From: Channa striata
Lineage: Eukaryota; Chordata; Actinopteri; Anabantiformes; Channidae
Direction of reading: 5' to 3'
Assembly: GCA_033026295.1 (NCBI GenBank)
Contig: JAUPFM010000069.1
Span: 62,001-126,000, forward strand
Length of the DNA stretch: 64,000 nucleotides
Shown: positions 11,100-22,870 of the stretch, piece after piece
Layout: the number at the start of each line of letters is the position of its first letter
Position numbering within the stretch: position 1 is the stretch's first letter
Notes under the pieces: generated by a model
Database searches by the model: none
What the model was told of the DNA's origin: nothing
What the model saw: the letters and a program-made list of their open reading frames with translations, nothing else
Translations under genes and position numbers: made by a program

Positions 11100-14000
11100 A
11101 TGCGAGCATAAAAGGATGCTTGAATTACATGCATTTACTGTCTTTTAAGGAAAAATCCCACAAGCTTGTTTATATGTTCTACTGAGTGGATTTAGGCTAA
11201 ATTAGAAGGCAGACACAGTTTTATTTGAGTTTGGTGCAGAAATTGTTAAATACAAGCTTCGCTTCAAAACAGCATTTTCTCGCTGAGAAAAGGCGATTGC
11301 GAGCGATGCTTGAATTATATGCATTTACTGTCTTTAAAGGAAAGATCCCACAAGCTTATTTTCAGTCTCTCCTGAGTGGATATAGGCTAAATAAGAAGGC
11401 AGACACAGTTTTATTTGAGTTTGGTGCAGAAATTGTTAAATACAAGCTTGGTTTCAAAACAGCATTTCTCGCTGAGAAAAGGCGAATGCGAGCATAAAAG
11501 GATGCTTGAATTACATGCATTTACTGTCTTTTAAGGAAACATCCCACAAGCTTATTTTCAGTCTCTTCTGAGTGGATTTAGGCTAAATTAGAAGGCAGAC
11601 ACAGTTTTATTTGAGTTTGGTGCAGAAATTGTTAAATACAAGCTTGGCTTCAAAACAGCATTTTCTCGCTGAGAAAAGGCGATTAAAGCATAAAAGGATG
11701 CTTGAATTACATGCATTTACTGTCTTTAAAGGAAACATCCCACAAGCTTGTTTATATGTTCTGCTGAGTGGATTTAGGCTAAATTAGAAGGCCGACACAG
11801 TTTTATTTGAGTTTGGTGCAGAAATTGTTAAATACAAGCTTGGCTTCAAAACAGCATTTTCTCGCTGAGAAAAGGCGATTGACGCAGCGATGCTTGAATT
11901 ACATGCATTTACTGTCTTTTAAGGAAACATCCCACAAGCTTATTTTCAGTCTCTTCTGAGTGGATTTAGGCTAAATTAGAAGGCAGACACAGTTTTATTT
12001 GAGTTTGGTGCAGAAATTGTTAAATACAAGCTTGGCTTCAAAACAGCATTTTCTCGCTGAGAAAAGGCGATTAAAGAAGCGATGCTTGAATTATATGCAT
12101 TTACTGTCTTTAAAGGAAAGATCCCACAAGCTTATTTTCAGTCTCTCCTGAGTGGATATAGGTTAAATAAGAAGGCAGACACAGTTTTATTTGAGTTTGG
12201 TGCAGAAATTGTTAAATACAAGCTTGGCTTTCAAAACAGCATTTTCTCGCTGAGAAAAGGCGATTATGAGCGATGCTTGAATTACATGCATTTACTGTCT
12301 TTTAAGGAAACATCCCACAAGCTTATTTTCAGTCTCTTCTGAGTGGATTTAGGCTAAATTAGAAGGCAGACACAATTTTATTTGAGTTTGGTGCAGAAAT
12401 TGTTAAATACAAGCTTGGTTTCAAAACAGCATTTTCTCGCTGAGAAAAGGCGAATCGAGCATAAAAGCATGCTTGAATTACATGCATTTACTGTCTTTTA
12501 AGGAAACATCCCACAAGCTTGTTTATATGTTCTGCTGAGTGGATTTAGGCTAAATTAGAAGGCAGACACAGTTTTATTTGAGTTTGGTGCAGAAATTGTT
12601 AAATACAAGCTTGGCTTCAAATCAGCATTTTTCGCTGAGAAAAGGCGATTTGAGCATAAAAGGATCCTTGAATTACATGCATTTACTGTCTTTTAAGGAA
12701 ACATCCACAAGCTTATTTTCAGTCTCTCCTGAGTGGATTTAGGCTAAATTAGAAGGCAGACACAATTTTATTTGAGTTTGGTGCAGAAATTGTTCAATAC
12801 AAGCTTGGTTTCAAAACAGCATTTTCTCGCTGAGAAAAGGCGATTATGAGCATAAAAGGATGCTTGAATTACATGCATTTACTGTCTTTTAAGGAAACAT
12901 CCCACAAGCTTGTTTATATGTTCTGCTGAGTGGATTTAGGCTAAATTAGAAGGCAGACACAGTTTTATTTGAGTTTGGTGCAGAAATTGTTAAATACAAG
13001 CTTGGCTTCAAAACAGCATTTTCTCGCTGAGAAAAGGCGATTTGAGCGATGCTTGAATTATATGCATTTACTGTCTTTAAAGGAAAGATCCCACAAGCTT
13101 ATTTTCAGTCTCTCCTGAGTGGATATAGGCTAAATAAGAAGGCAGACACAGTTTTATTTGAGTTTGGTGCAGAAATTGTTAAATACAAGCTTGGTTTCAA
13201 AACAGCATTTTCTCGCTGAGAAAAGGCGAATGCGAGCATAAAAGGATCCTTGAATTACATGCATTTACTGTCTTTTAAGGAAACATCCCACAAGCGTATT
13301 TTCAGTCTCTCCTGGGTGGATTTAGGCTAAATTAGAAGGCAGACACAATTTTATTTTAGTTTGGTGCAGAAATTGTTAAATACAAGCTTGGCTTCAAAAC
13401 AGCATTTTCTCGCTGAGAAAAGGCGATTTGCGAGCATAAAAGGATGCTTGAATTACATGCATTTACTGTCTTTTAAGGAAACATCCCACAAGCTTGTTTA
13501 TATGTTCTGCTGAGTGGATTTAGGCTAAATTAGAAGGCAGACACAGTTTTATTTGAGTTTGGTGCAGAAATTGTTAAATACAAGCTTGGCTTCAAAACAG
13601 CATTTTCTCGCTGAGAAAAGGCGATTACGAGCATAAAAGGATGCTTGAATTACATGCATTTACTGTCTTTTAAGGAAACATCCCACAAGCTTATTTTCAG
13701 TCTCTTCTGAGTGGATTTAGGCTAAATTAGAAGGCAGACACAGTTTTATTTGAGTTTGGTGCAGAAATTGTTAAATACAAGCTTGGCTTCAAAACAGCAT
13801 TTTCTCGCTGAGAAAAGGCGATTATGAGCATAAAAGGATGCTTGAATTACATGCATTTACTGTCTTTAAAGGAAACATCCCACAAGCTTGTTTATATGTT
13901 CTGCTGAGTGGATTTAGGCTAAATTAGAAGGCCGACACAGTTTTATTTGAGTTTGGTGCAGAAATTGTTAAATACAAGCTTGGCTTCAAAACAGCATTTT

Positions 14001-14900
14001 CTCGCTGAGAAAAGGCGATTGCGAAAGCGATGCTTGAATTACATGCATTTACTGTCTTTTAAGGAAACATCCACAAGCTTATTTTCAGTCTCTCCTGAGT
14101 GAATATAGGCTAAATAAGAAGGCAGACACGGTTTTATTTGAGTTTGGTGCAGAAATTGTTAAATACAAGCTTGGCTTCAAAACAGCATTTTCTCGCTGAG
14201 AAAAGGCGAATCGAGCATAAAAGGATGCTTGAATTACATGCATTTACTGTCTTTTAAGGAAACATCCCACAAGCTTGTTTATATGTTCTGCTGAGTGGAT
14301 TTACGCTAAATTAGAAGGCAGACACAGTTTTATTTGAGTTTGGTGCAGAAATTGTTAAATACAAGCTTGGCTTCAAAACAGCATTTTCTCGCTGAGAAAA
14401 GGCGATTTATAGCATAAAAGGATGCTTTAATTACATGCATTTACTGTCTTTTAAGGAAACATCCCACAAGCTTGTTTATATGTTCTACTGAGTGGATTTA
14501 GGCTAAATTAGAAGGCAGACACAGTTTTATTTGAGTTTGGTGCAGAAATTGTTAAATACAAGCTTGGCTTCAAAACAGCATTTTCTCGCTGAGAAAAGGC
14601 GATTCTGAGCGATGCTTGAATTATATGCATTTACTGTCTTTAAAGGAAAGATCCCACAAGCTTATTTTCAGTCTCTCCTGAGTGGATATAGGTTAAATAA
14701 GAAGGCAGACACAGTTTTATTTGAGTTTGGTGCAGAAATTGTTAAATACAAGCTTGGCTTCAAAACAGCATTTTCTCGCTGAGAAAAGGCGATTATGAGC
14801 GATGCTTGAATTACATGCATTTACTGTCTTTTAAGGAAACATCCCACAAGCTTGTTTATATGTTCTGCTTAGTGGATTTAGGCTAAATTAGAAGGCAGAC
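11100..14900 (+). repeat. Higher-order block, copy 1 (matches about 37.19-40.9 kb)
   Basis: Rare markers recur in the same order about 26.08 kb downstream: GGAAAAATCC (11149/37232), CTTTAAAGGAAACATCC with GGCCGACAC (11722/37811 and 13861/39951), ATATAGGTTAAATAAG (12160/38245 and 14692/40765), GTTCAATACAAG, AAGCGTATTTTCAG with CTGGGTGG, and GATTTACGC. Type C spacings are 4, 5 and 8 monomers in both copies. The two are diverged by scattered substitutions, but differ most in the hairpin-adjacent patch. Confidence 0.8.
11304..11497 (+). repeat. Representative type C monomer (stop-free subtype), left array
   Basis: Type C monomers follow AGCGATGC rather than AGCATAAAAGGATGC. They carry linked differences: ATTATATGC, CTTTAAAGG for CTTTTAAGG, AAAGATCC for AAACATCC, GGATATAGG, and AAATAAG for AAATTAG. 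Two of these remove the TAA and TAG that close the same frame in A and B monomers, so an ORF of about 83 codons (90 here, through a missing T in the hairpin) starts in the previous monomer's tail and runs through. Other type C copies start near 585, 2526, 3117, 4676, 5646, 7592, 12082, 13049, 14614, 16946, 18507, 20841, 22986, 24355, 25327 and 26697. Spacings are close to whole numbers of monomers, from 2 to 19. I do not recognise the translated peptide and do not call a gene. Confidence 0.8.
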
Positions 14901-17900
14901 ACAGTTTTATTTGAGTTTGGTGCAGAAATTGTTAAATACAAGCTTGGCTTCAAAACAGCATTTTCTCGCTGAGAAAAGGCGATTGCGAGCATAAAAGGAT
15001 CCTTGAATTACATGCATTTACTGTCTTTTAAGGAAACATCCCACAAGCTTATTTTCAGTCTCTCCTGAGTGGATTTAGGCTAAATTAGAACGCAGACACA
15101 ATTTTATTTGAGTTTGGTGCAGAAATTGTTAAATACAAGCTTGGCTTCAAAACAGCATTTTCTCGCTGAGAAAAGGCGACAAGTAGCATAAAGGATGCTT
15201 TAATTACATGCATTTACTGTCTTTTAAGGAAACATCCCACAAGCTTGTTTATATGTTCTACTGAGTGGATTTAGGCTAAATTAGAAGGCAGACACAGTTT
15301 TATTTGAGTTTGGTGCAGAAATTGTTAAATACAAACTTGGCTTCAAAACAGCATTTTCTCGCTGAGAAAAGGCGATTGAGCGATGCTTGAATTATATGCA
15401 TTTACTGTCTTTTAAGGAAACATCCCACAAGCTTATTTTCAGTCTCTTCTGAGTGGATTTAGGCTAAATTAGAAGGCAGACACAGTTTTATTTGAGTTTG
15501 GTGCAGAAATTGTTAAATACAAGCTTGGCTTCAAAACAGCATTTTCTCGCTGAGAAAAGGCGAATGCGAGCATAAAAGGATCCTTGAATTACATGCATTT
15601 ACTGTCTTTTAAGGAAACATCCCACAAGCGTATTTTCAGTCTCTCCTGGGTGGATTTAGGCTAAATTAGAAGGCAGACACAATTTTATTTTAGTTTGGTG
15701 CAGAAATTGTTAAATACAAGCTTGGCTTCAAAACAGCATTTTCTCGCTGAGAAAAGGCGATTACTTGAGCATAAAAGGATGCTTGAATTACATGCATTTA
15801 CTGTCTTTTAAGGAAACATCCCACAAGCTTGTTTATATGTTCTGCTGAGTGGATTTAGGCTAAATTAGAAGGCAGACACAGTTTTATTTGAGTTTGGTGC
15901 AGAAATTGTTAAATACAAGCTTGGCTTCAAAACAGCATTTTCTCGCTGAGAAAAGGCGATTGCGAGCATAAAAGGATGCTTGAATTACATGCATTTACTG
16001 TCTTTTAAGGAAACATCCCACAAGCTTGTTTATATGTTCTGCTGAGTGGATTTAGGCTAAATTAGAAGGCCGACACAGTTTTATTTGAGTTTGGTGCAGA
16101 AATTGTTAAATACAAGCTTGGCTTCAAAACAGCATTTTCTCGCTGAGAAAAGGCGATTGCGAGCGATGCTTGAATTACATGCATTTACTGTCTTTTAAGG
16201 AAACATCCCACAAGCTTATTTTCAGTCTCTCCTGAGTGAATATAGGCTAAATAAGAAGGCAGACACGGTTTTATTTGAGTTTGGTGCAGAAATTGTTAAA
16301 TACAAGCTTGGCTTCAAAACAGCATTTTCTCGCTGAGAAAAGGCGAATCGAGCATAAAAGGATGCTTTAATTACATGCATTTACTGTCTTTTAAGGAAAC
16401 ATCCCACAAGCTTGTTTATATGTTCTGCTGAGTGGATTTAGGCTAAATTAGAAGGCAGACACAGTTTTATTTGAGTTTGGTGCAGAAATTGTTAAATACA
16501 AGCTTGGCTTCAAATCAGCATTTTCTCGCTGAGAAAAGGCGATTGCGAGCATAAAAGGATCCTTGAATTACATGCATTTACTGTCTTTTAAGGAAACATC
16601 CACAAGCTTATTTTCAGTCTCTCCTGAGTGGATTTAGGCTAAATTAGAAGGCAGACACAATTTTATTTGAGTTTGGTGCAGAAATTGTTCAATACAAGCT
16701 TGGTTTCAAAACAGCATTTTCTCGCTGAGAAAAGGCGATTGCGAGCATAAAAGGATGCTTGAATTACATGCATTTACTGTCTTTTAAGGAAACATCCCAC
16801 AAGCTTGTTTATATGTTCTGCTGAGTGGATTTAGGCTAAATTAGAAGGCAGACACAGTTTTATTTGAGTTTGGTGCAGAAATTGTTAAATACAAGCTTGG
16901 CTTCAAAACAGCATTTTCTCGCTGAGAAAAGGCGATTATGAAAGCGATGCTTGAATTATATGCATTTACTGTCTTTAAAGGAAAGATCCCACAAGCTTAT
17001 TTTCAGTCTCTCCTGAGTGGATATAGGCTAAATAAGAAGGCAGACACAGTTTTATTTGAGTTTGGTGCAGAAATTGTTAAATACAAGCTTGGCTTCAAAA
17101 CAGCATTTTTCGCTGAGAAAAGGCGAATGCGAGCATAAAAGGATCCTTGAATTACATGCATTTACTGTCTTTTAAGGAAACATCCCACAAGCGTATTTTC
17201 AGTCTCTCCTGGGTGGATTTAGGCTAAATTAGAAGGCAGACACAATTTTATTTTAGTTTGGTGCAGAAATTGTTAAATACAAGCTTGGTTTCAAAACAGC
17301 ATTTTCTCGCTGAGAAAAGGCGACATGAGCATAAAAGGATGCTTGAATTACATGCATTTACTGTCTTTTAAGGAAACATCCCACAAGCTTGTTTATATGT
17401 TCTGCTGAGTGGATTTAGGCTAAATTAGAAGGCAGACACAGTTTTATTTGAGTTTGGTGCAGAAATTGTTAAATACAAGCTTGGCTTCAAAACAGCATTT
17501 TCTCGCTGAGAAAAGGCGATTATGAGCATAAAAGGATGCTTGAATTACATGCATTTACTGTCTTTTAAGGAAACATCCACAAGCTTATTTTCAGTCTCTT
17601 CTGAGTGGATTTAGGCTAAATTAGAAGGCAGACACAGTTTTATTTGAGTTTGGTGCAGAAATTGTTAAATACAAGCTTGGCTTCAAAACAGCATTTTCTC
17701 GCTGAGAAAAGGCGATTGAGCATAAAAGGATGCTTGAATTACATGCATTTACTGTCTTTAAAGGAAACATCCCACAAGCTTGTTTATATGTTCTGCTGAG
17801 TGGATTTAGGCTAAATTAGAAGGCCGACACAGTTTTATTTGAGTTTGGTGCAGAAATTGTTAAATACAAGCTTGGCTTCAAAACAGCATTTTCTCGCTGA

Positions 17901-18189
17901 GAAAAGGCGATTGCGAGCGATGCTTGAATTACATGCATTTACTGTCTTTTAAGGAAACATCCCACAAGCTTATTTTCAGTCTCTCCTGAGTGAATATAGG
18001 CTAAATAAGAAGGCAGACACGGTTTTATTTGAGTTTGGTGCAGAAATTGTTAAATACAAGCTTGGCTTCAAAACAGCATTTTCTCGCTGAGAAAAGGCGA
18101 ATGCGAGCATAAAAGGATGCTTGAATTACATGCATTTACTGTCTTTTAAGGAAACATCCCACAAGCTTGTTTATATGTTCTGCTGAGTG

Positions 18190-21100
18190 GATTTACGCTA
18201 AATTAGAAGGCAGACACAGTTTTATTTGAGTTTGGTGCAGAAATTGTTAAATACAAGCTTGGTTTCAAAACAGCATTTTCTCGCTGAGAAAAGGCGATTA
18301 AGTGAGCATAAAAGGATGCTTTAATTACATGCATTTACTGTCTTTTAAGGAAACATCCCACAAGCTTGTTTATATGTTCTACTGAGTGGATTTAGGCTAA
18401 ATTAGAAGGCAGACACAGTTTTATTTGAGTTTGGTGCAGAAATTGTTAAATACAAGCTTGGCTTCAAAACAGCATTTTCTCGCTGAGAAAAGGCGATTAT
18501 GAGCGATGCTTGAATTATATGCATTTACTGTCTTTAAAGGAAAGATCCCACAAGCTTATTTTCAGTCTCTCCTGAGTGGATATAGGTTAAATAAGAAGGC
18601 AGACACAGTTTTATTTGAGTTTGGTGCAGAAATTGTTAAATACAAGCTTGGCTTCAAAACAGCATTTTCTCGCTGAGAAAAGGCGATTTTGAGCGATGCT
18701 TGAATTACATGCATTTACTGTCTTTTAAGGAAACATCCCACAAGCTTGTTTATATGTTCTGCTGAGTGGATTTAGGCTAAATTAGAAGGCAGACACAGTT
18801 TTATTTGAGTTTGGTGCAGAAATTGTTAAATACAAGCTTGGCTTCAAAACAGCATTTTCTCGCTGAGAAAAGGCGATTTGAGCATAAAAGGATCCTTGAA
18901 TTACATGCATTTACTGTCTTTTAAGGAAACATCCCACAAGCTTATTTTCAGTCTCTCCTGAGTGGATTTAGGCTAAATTAGAACGCAGACACAATTTTAT
19001 TTGAGTTTGGTGCAGAAATTGTTAAATACAAGCTTGGTTTCAAAACAGCATTTTCTCGCTGAGAAAAGGCGATTTGAAAGCATAAAAGGATGCTTTAATT
19101 ACATGCATTTACTGTCTTTTAAGGAAACATCCCACAAGCTTGTTTATATGTTCTACTGAGTGGATTTAGGCTAAATTAGAAGGCAGACACAGTTTTATTT
19201 GAGTTTGGTGCAGAAATTGTTAAATACAAACTTGGCTTCAAAACAGCATTTTCTCGCTGAGAAAAGGCGATTATGAAAGCGATGCTTGAATTATATGCAT
19301 TTACTGTCTTTTAAGGAAACATCCCACAAGCTTATTTTCAGTCTCTTCTGAGTGGATTTAGGCTAAATTAGAAGGCAGACACAGTTTTATTTGAGTTTGG
19401 TGCAGAAATTGTTAAATACAAGCTTGGTTTCAAAACAGCATTTTCTCGCTGAGAAAAGGCGAATGCGAGCATAAAAGGATGCTTGAATTACATGCATTTA
19501 CTGTCTTTTAAGGAAACATCCCACAAGCTTGTTTATATGTTCTGCTGAGTGGATTTAGGCTAAATTAGAAGGCAGACACAGATTTATTTTAGTTTGGTGC
19601 AGAAATTGTTAAATACAAGCTTGGCTTCAAAACAGCATTTTCTCGCTGAGAAAAGGCGATTATGAGCATAAAAGGATCCTTGAATTACATGCATTTACTG
19701 TCTTTTAAGGAAAGATCCCACAAGCTTATTTTCAGTCTCTCCTGAGTGGATTTAGGCTAAATTAGAAGGAAGACACAGTTTTATTTGAGTTTGGTGCAGA
19801 AATTGTTAAATACAAGCTTGGCTTCAAAACAGCATTTTCTCGCTGAGAAAAGGCGAATGCGAGCATAAAAGGATGCTTGAATTACATGCATTTACTGTCT
19901 TTTAAGGAAACATCCCACAAGCTTGTTTATATGTTCTGCTGAGTGGATTTAGGCTAAATTAGAAGGCAGACACAGTTTTATTTGAGTTTGGTGCAGAAAT
20001 TGTTAAATACAAGCTTGGCTTCAAAACAGCATTTTCTCGCTGAGAAAAGGCGAATGCGAGCATAAAAGGATCCTTGAATTACATGCATTTACTGTCTTTT
20101 AAGGAAACATCTCACAAGCTTATTTTCAGTCTCTCCTGAGTGGATTTAGGCTAAATTAGAAGGCAGACACAATTTTATTTGAGTTTGGTGCAGAAATTGT
20201 TAAATACAAGCTTGGCTTCAAAACAGCATTTTCTCGCTGAGAAAAGGCGATTATGAGCATAAAAGGATGCTTGAATTACATGCATTTACTGTCTTTTAAG
20301 GAAACATCCCACAAGCTTCTTTATATGTTCTGCTGAGTGGATTTAGGCTAAATTAGAAGGCAGACACAGTTTTATTTGAGTTTGGTGCAGAAATTGTTAA
20401 ATACAAGCTTGGCTTCAAAACAGCATTTTCTCGCTGAGAAAAGGCGATTGCGAGCGATGCTTGAATTATATGCATTTACTGTCTTTAAAGGAAAGATCCC
20501 ACAAGCTTGTTTATATGTTCTGCTGAGTGGATTTACGCTAAATTAGAAGGCAGACACAGTTTTATTTGAGTTTGGTGCAGAAATTGTTAAATACAAGCTT
20601 GGCTTCAAAACAGCATTTTCTCGCTGAGAAAAGGCGATTGCGAGCATAAAAGGATGCTTTAATTACATGCATTTACTGTCTTTTAAGGAAACATCCCACA
20701 AGCTTGTTTATATGTTCTACTGAGTGGATTTAGGCTAAATTAGAAGGCAGACACAGTTTTATTTGAGTTTGGTGCAGAAATTGTTAAATACAAGCTTGGC
20801 TTCAAAACAGCATTTTCTCGCTGAGAAAAGGCGATTCTGAGCGATGCTTGAATTATATGCATTTACTGTCTTTAAAGGAAAGATCCACAAGCTTATTTTC
20901 AGTCTCTCCTGAGTGGATATAGGTTAAATAAGAAGGCAGACACAGTTTTATTTGAGTTTGGTGCAGAAATTGTTAAATACAAGCTTGGCTTCAAAACAGC
21001 ATTTTCTCGCTGAGAAAAGGCGATTATGAGCGATGCTTGAATTACATGCATTTACTGTCTTTTAAGGAAACATCCCACAAGCTTGTTTATATGTTCTGCT

Positions 21101-22870
21101 GAGTGGATTTAGGCTAAATTAGAAGGCAGACACAGTTTTATTTGAGTTTGGTGCAGAAATTGTTAAATACAAGCTTGGCTTCAAAACAGCATTTTCTCGC
21201 TGAGAAAAGGCGATTGCAGCATAAAAGGATCCTTGAATTACATGCATTTACTGTCTTTTAAGGAAACATCCCACAAGCTTATTTTCAGTCTCTCCTGAGT
21301 GGATTTAGGCTAAATTAGAACGCAGACACAATTTTATTTGAGTTTGGTGCAGAAATTGTTAAATACAAGCTTGGCTTCAAAACAGCATTTTCTCGCTGAG
21401 AAAAGGCGATTCTGAGCATAAAAGGATGCTTTAATTACATGCATTTACTGTCTTTTAAGGAAACATCCCACAAGCTTGTTTATATGTTCTACTGAGTGGA
21501 TTTAGGCTAAATTAGAAGGCAGACACAGTTTTATTTGAGTTTGGTGCAGAAATTGTTAAATACAAACTTGGCTTCAAAACAGCATTTTCTCGCTGAGAAA
21601 AGGCGATTCATGAGCGATGCTTGAATTATATGCATTTACTGTCTTTTAAGGAAACATCCACAAGCTTATTTTCAGTCTCTTCTGAGTGGATTTAGGCTAA
21701 ATTAGAAGGCAGACACAGTTTTATTTGAGTTTGGTGCAGAAATTGTTAAATACAAGCTTGGTTTCAAAACAGCATTTTCTCGCTGAGAAAAGGCGAATGC
21801 GAGCATAAAAGGATGCTTGAATTACATGCATTTACTGTCTTTTAAGGAAACATCCCACAAGCTTGTTTATATGTTCTGCTGAGTGGATTTAGGCTAAATT
21901 AGAAGGCAGACACAGATTTATTTTAGTTTGGTGCAGAAATTGTTAAATACAAGCTTGGCTTCAAAACAGCATTTTCTCGCTGAGAAAAGGCGATTGCAGC
22001 ATAAAAGGATCCTTGAATTACATGCATTTACTGTCTTTTAAGGAAAGATCCCACAAGCTTATTTTCAGTCTCTCCTGAGTGGATTTAGGCTAAATTAGAA
22101 GGAAGACACAGTTTTATTTGAGTTTGGTGCAGAAATTGTTAAATACAAGCTTGGCTTCAAAACAGCATTTTCTCGCTGAGAAAAGGCGAATCGCGAGCAT
22201 AAAAGGATGCTTGAATTACATGCATTTACTGTCTTTTAAGGAAACATCCCACAAGCTTGTTTATATGTTCTGCTGAGTGGATTTAGGCTAAATTAGAAGG
22301 CAGACACAGTTTTATTTGAGTTTGGTGCAGAAATTGTTAAATACAAGCTTGGCTTCAAAACAGCATTTTCTCGCTGAGAAAAGGCGAATGCGAGCATAAA
22401 AGGATCCTTGAATTACATGCATTTACTGTCTTTTAAGGAAACATCTCACAAGCTTATTTTCAGTCTCTCCTGAGTGGATTTAGGCTAAATTAGAAGGCAG
22501 ACACAATTTTATTTGAGTTTGGTGCAGAAATTGTTAAATACAAGCTTGGCTTCAAAACAGCATTTTCTCGCTGAGAAAAGGCGAATGCGAGCATAAAAGG
22601 ATGCTTGAATTACATGCATTTACTGTCTTTTAAGGAAACATCCCACAAGCTTGTTTATATGTTCTGCTGAGTGGATTTAGGCTAAATTAGAAGGCAGACA
22701 CAGTTTTATTTGAGTTTGGTGCAGAAATTGTTAAATACAAGCTTGGCTTCAAAACAGCATTTTCTCGCTGAGAAAAGGCGATTCTGAGCATAAAAGGATC
22801 CTTGAATTACATGCATGTACTGTCTTTTAAGGAAACATCCCACAAGCTTGTTTATATGTTCTACTGAGTG
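18190..22870 (+). repeat. Tandem duplication of a 12-monomer unit (2340 bp)
   Basis: Sequence at 18181 (TGCTGAGTGGATTTACGC) repeats at 20521, an offset of exactly 2340. The GAACGCAGACACAATTTT monomers at about 18980 and 21318 and the GGTTAAATAAG monomers at about 18588 and 20928 keep the same offset, as do the CACAGATTTATTTTAG, GGAAGACACAG and ACATCTCAC monomers further along. The joint is a chimeric monomer at 20457-20640. Confidence 0.85.
20457..20640 (+). repeat. Chimeric monomer at a duplication joint (type C left, type A right)
   Basis: The left part has type C marks (ATTATATGC, CTTTAAAGGAAAGATCCC). After CACAAGCTT it switches to type A (GTTTATATGTTCTGC) with the GATTTACGC variant. The switch falls in the shared CCCACAAGCTT stretch, as expected for unequal crossover between misaligned monomers. 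It marks the start of the second 2340-bp unit. Confidence 0.8.
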
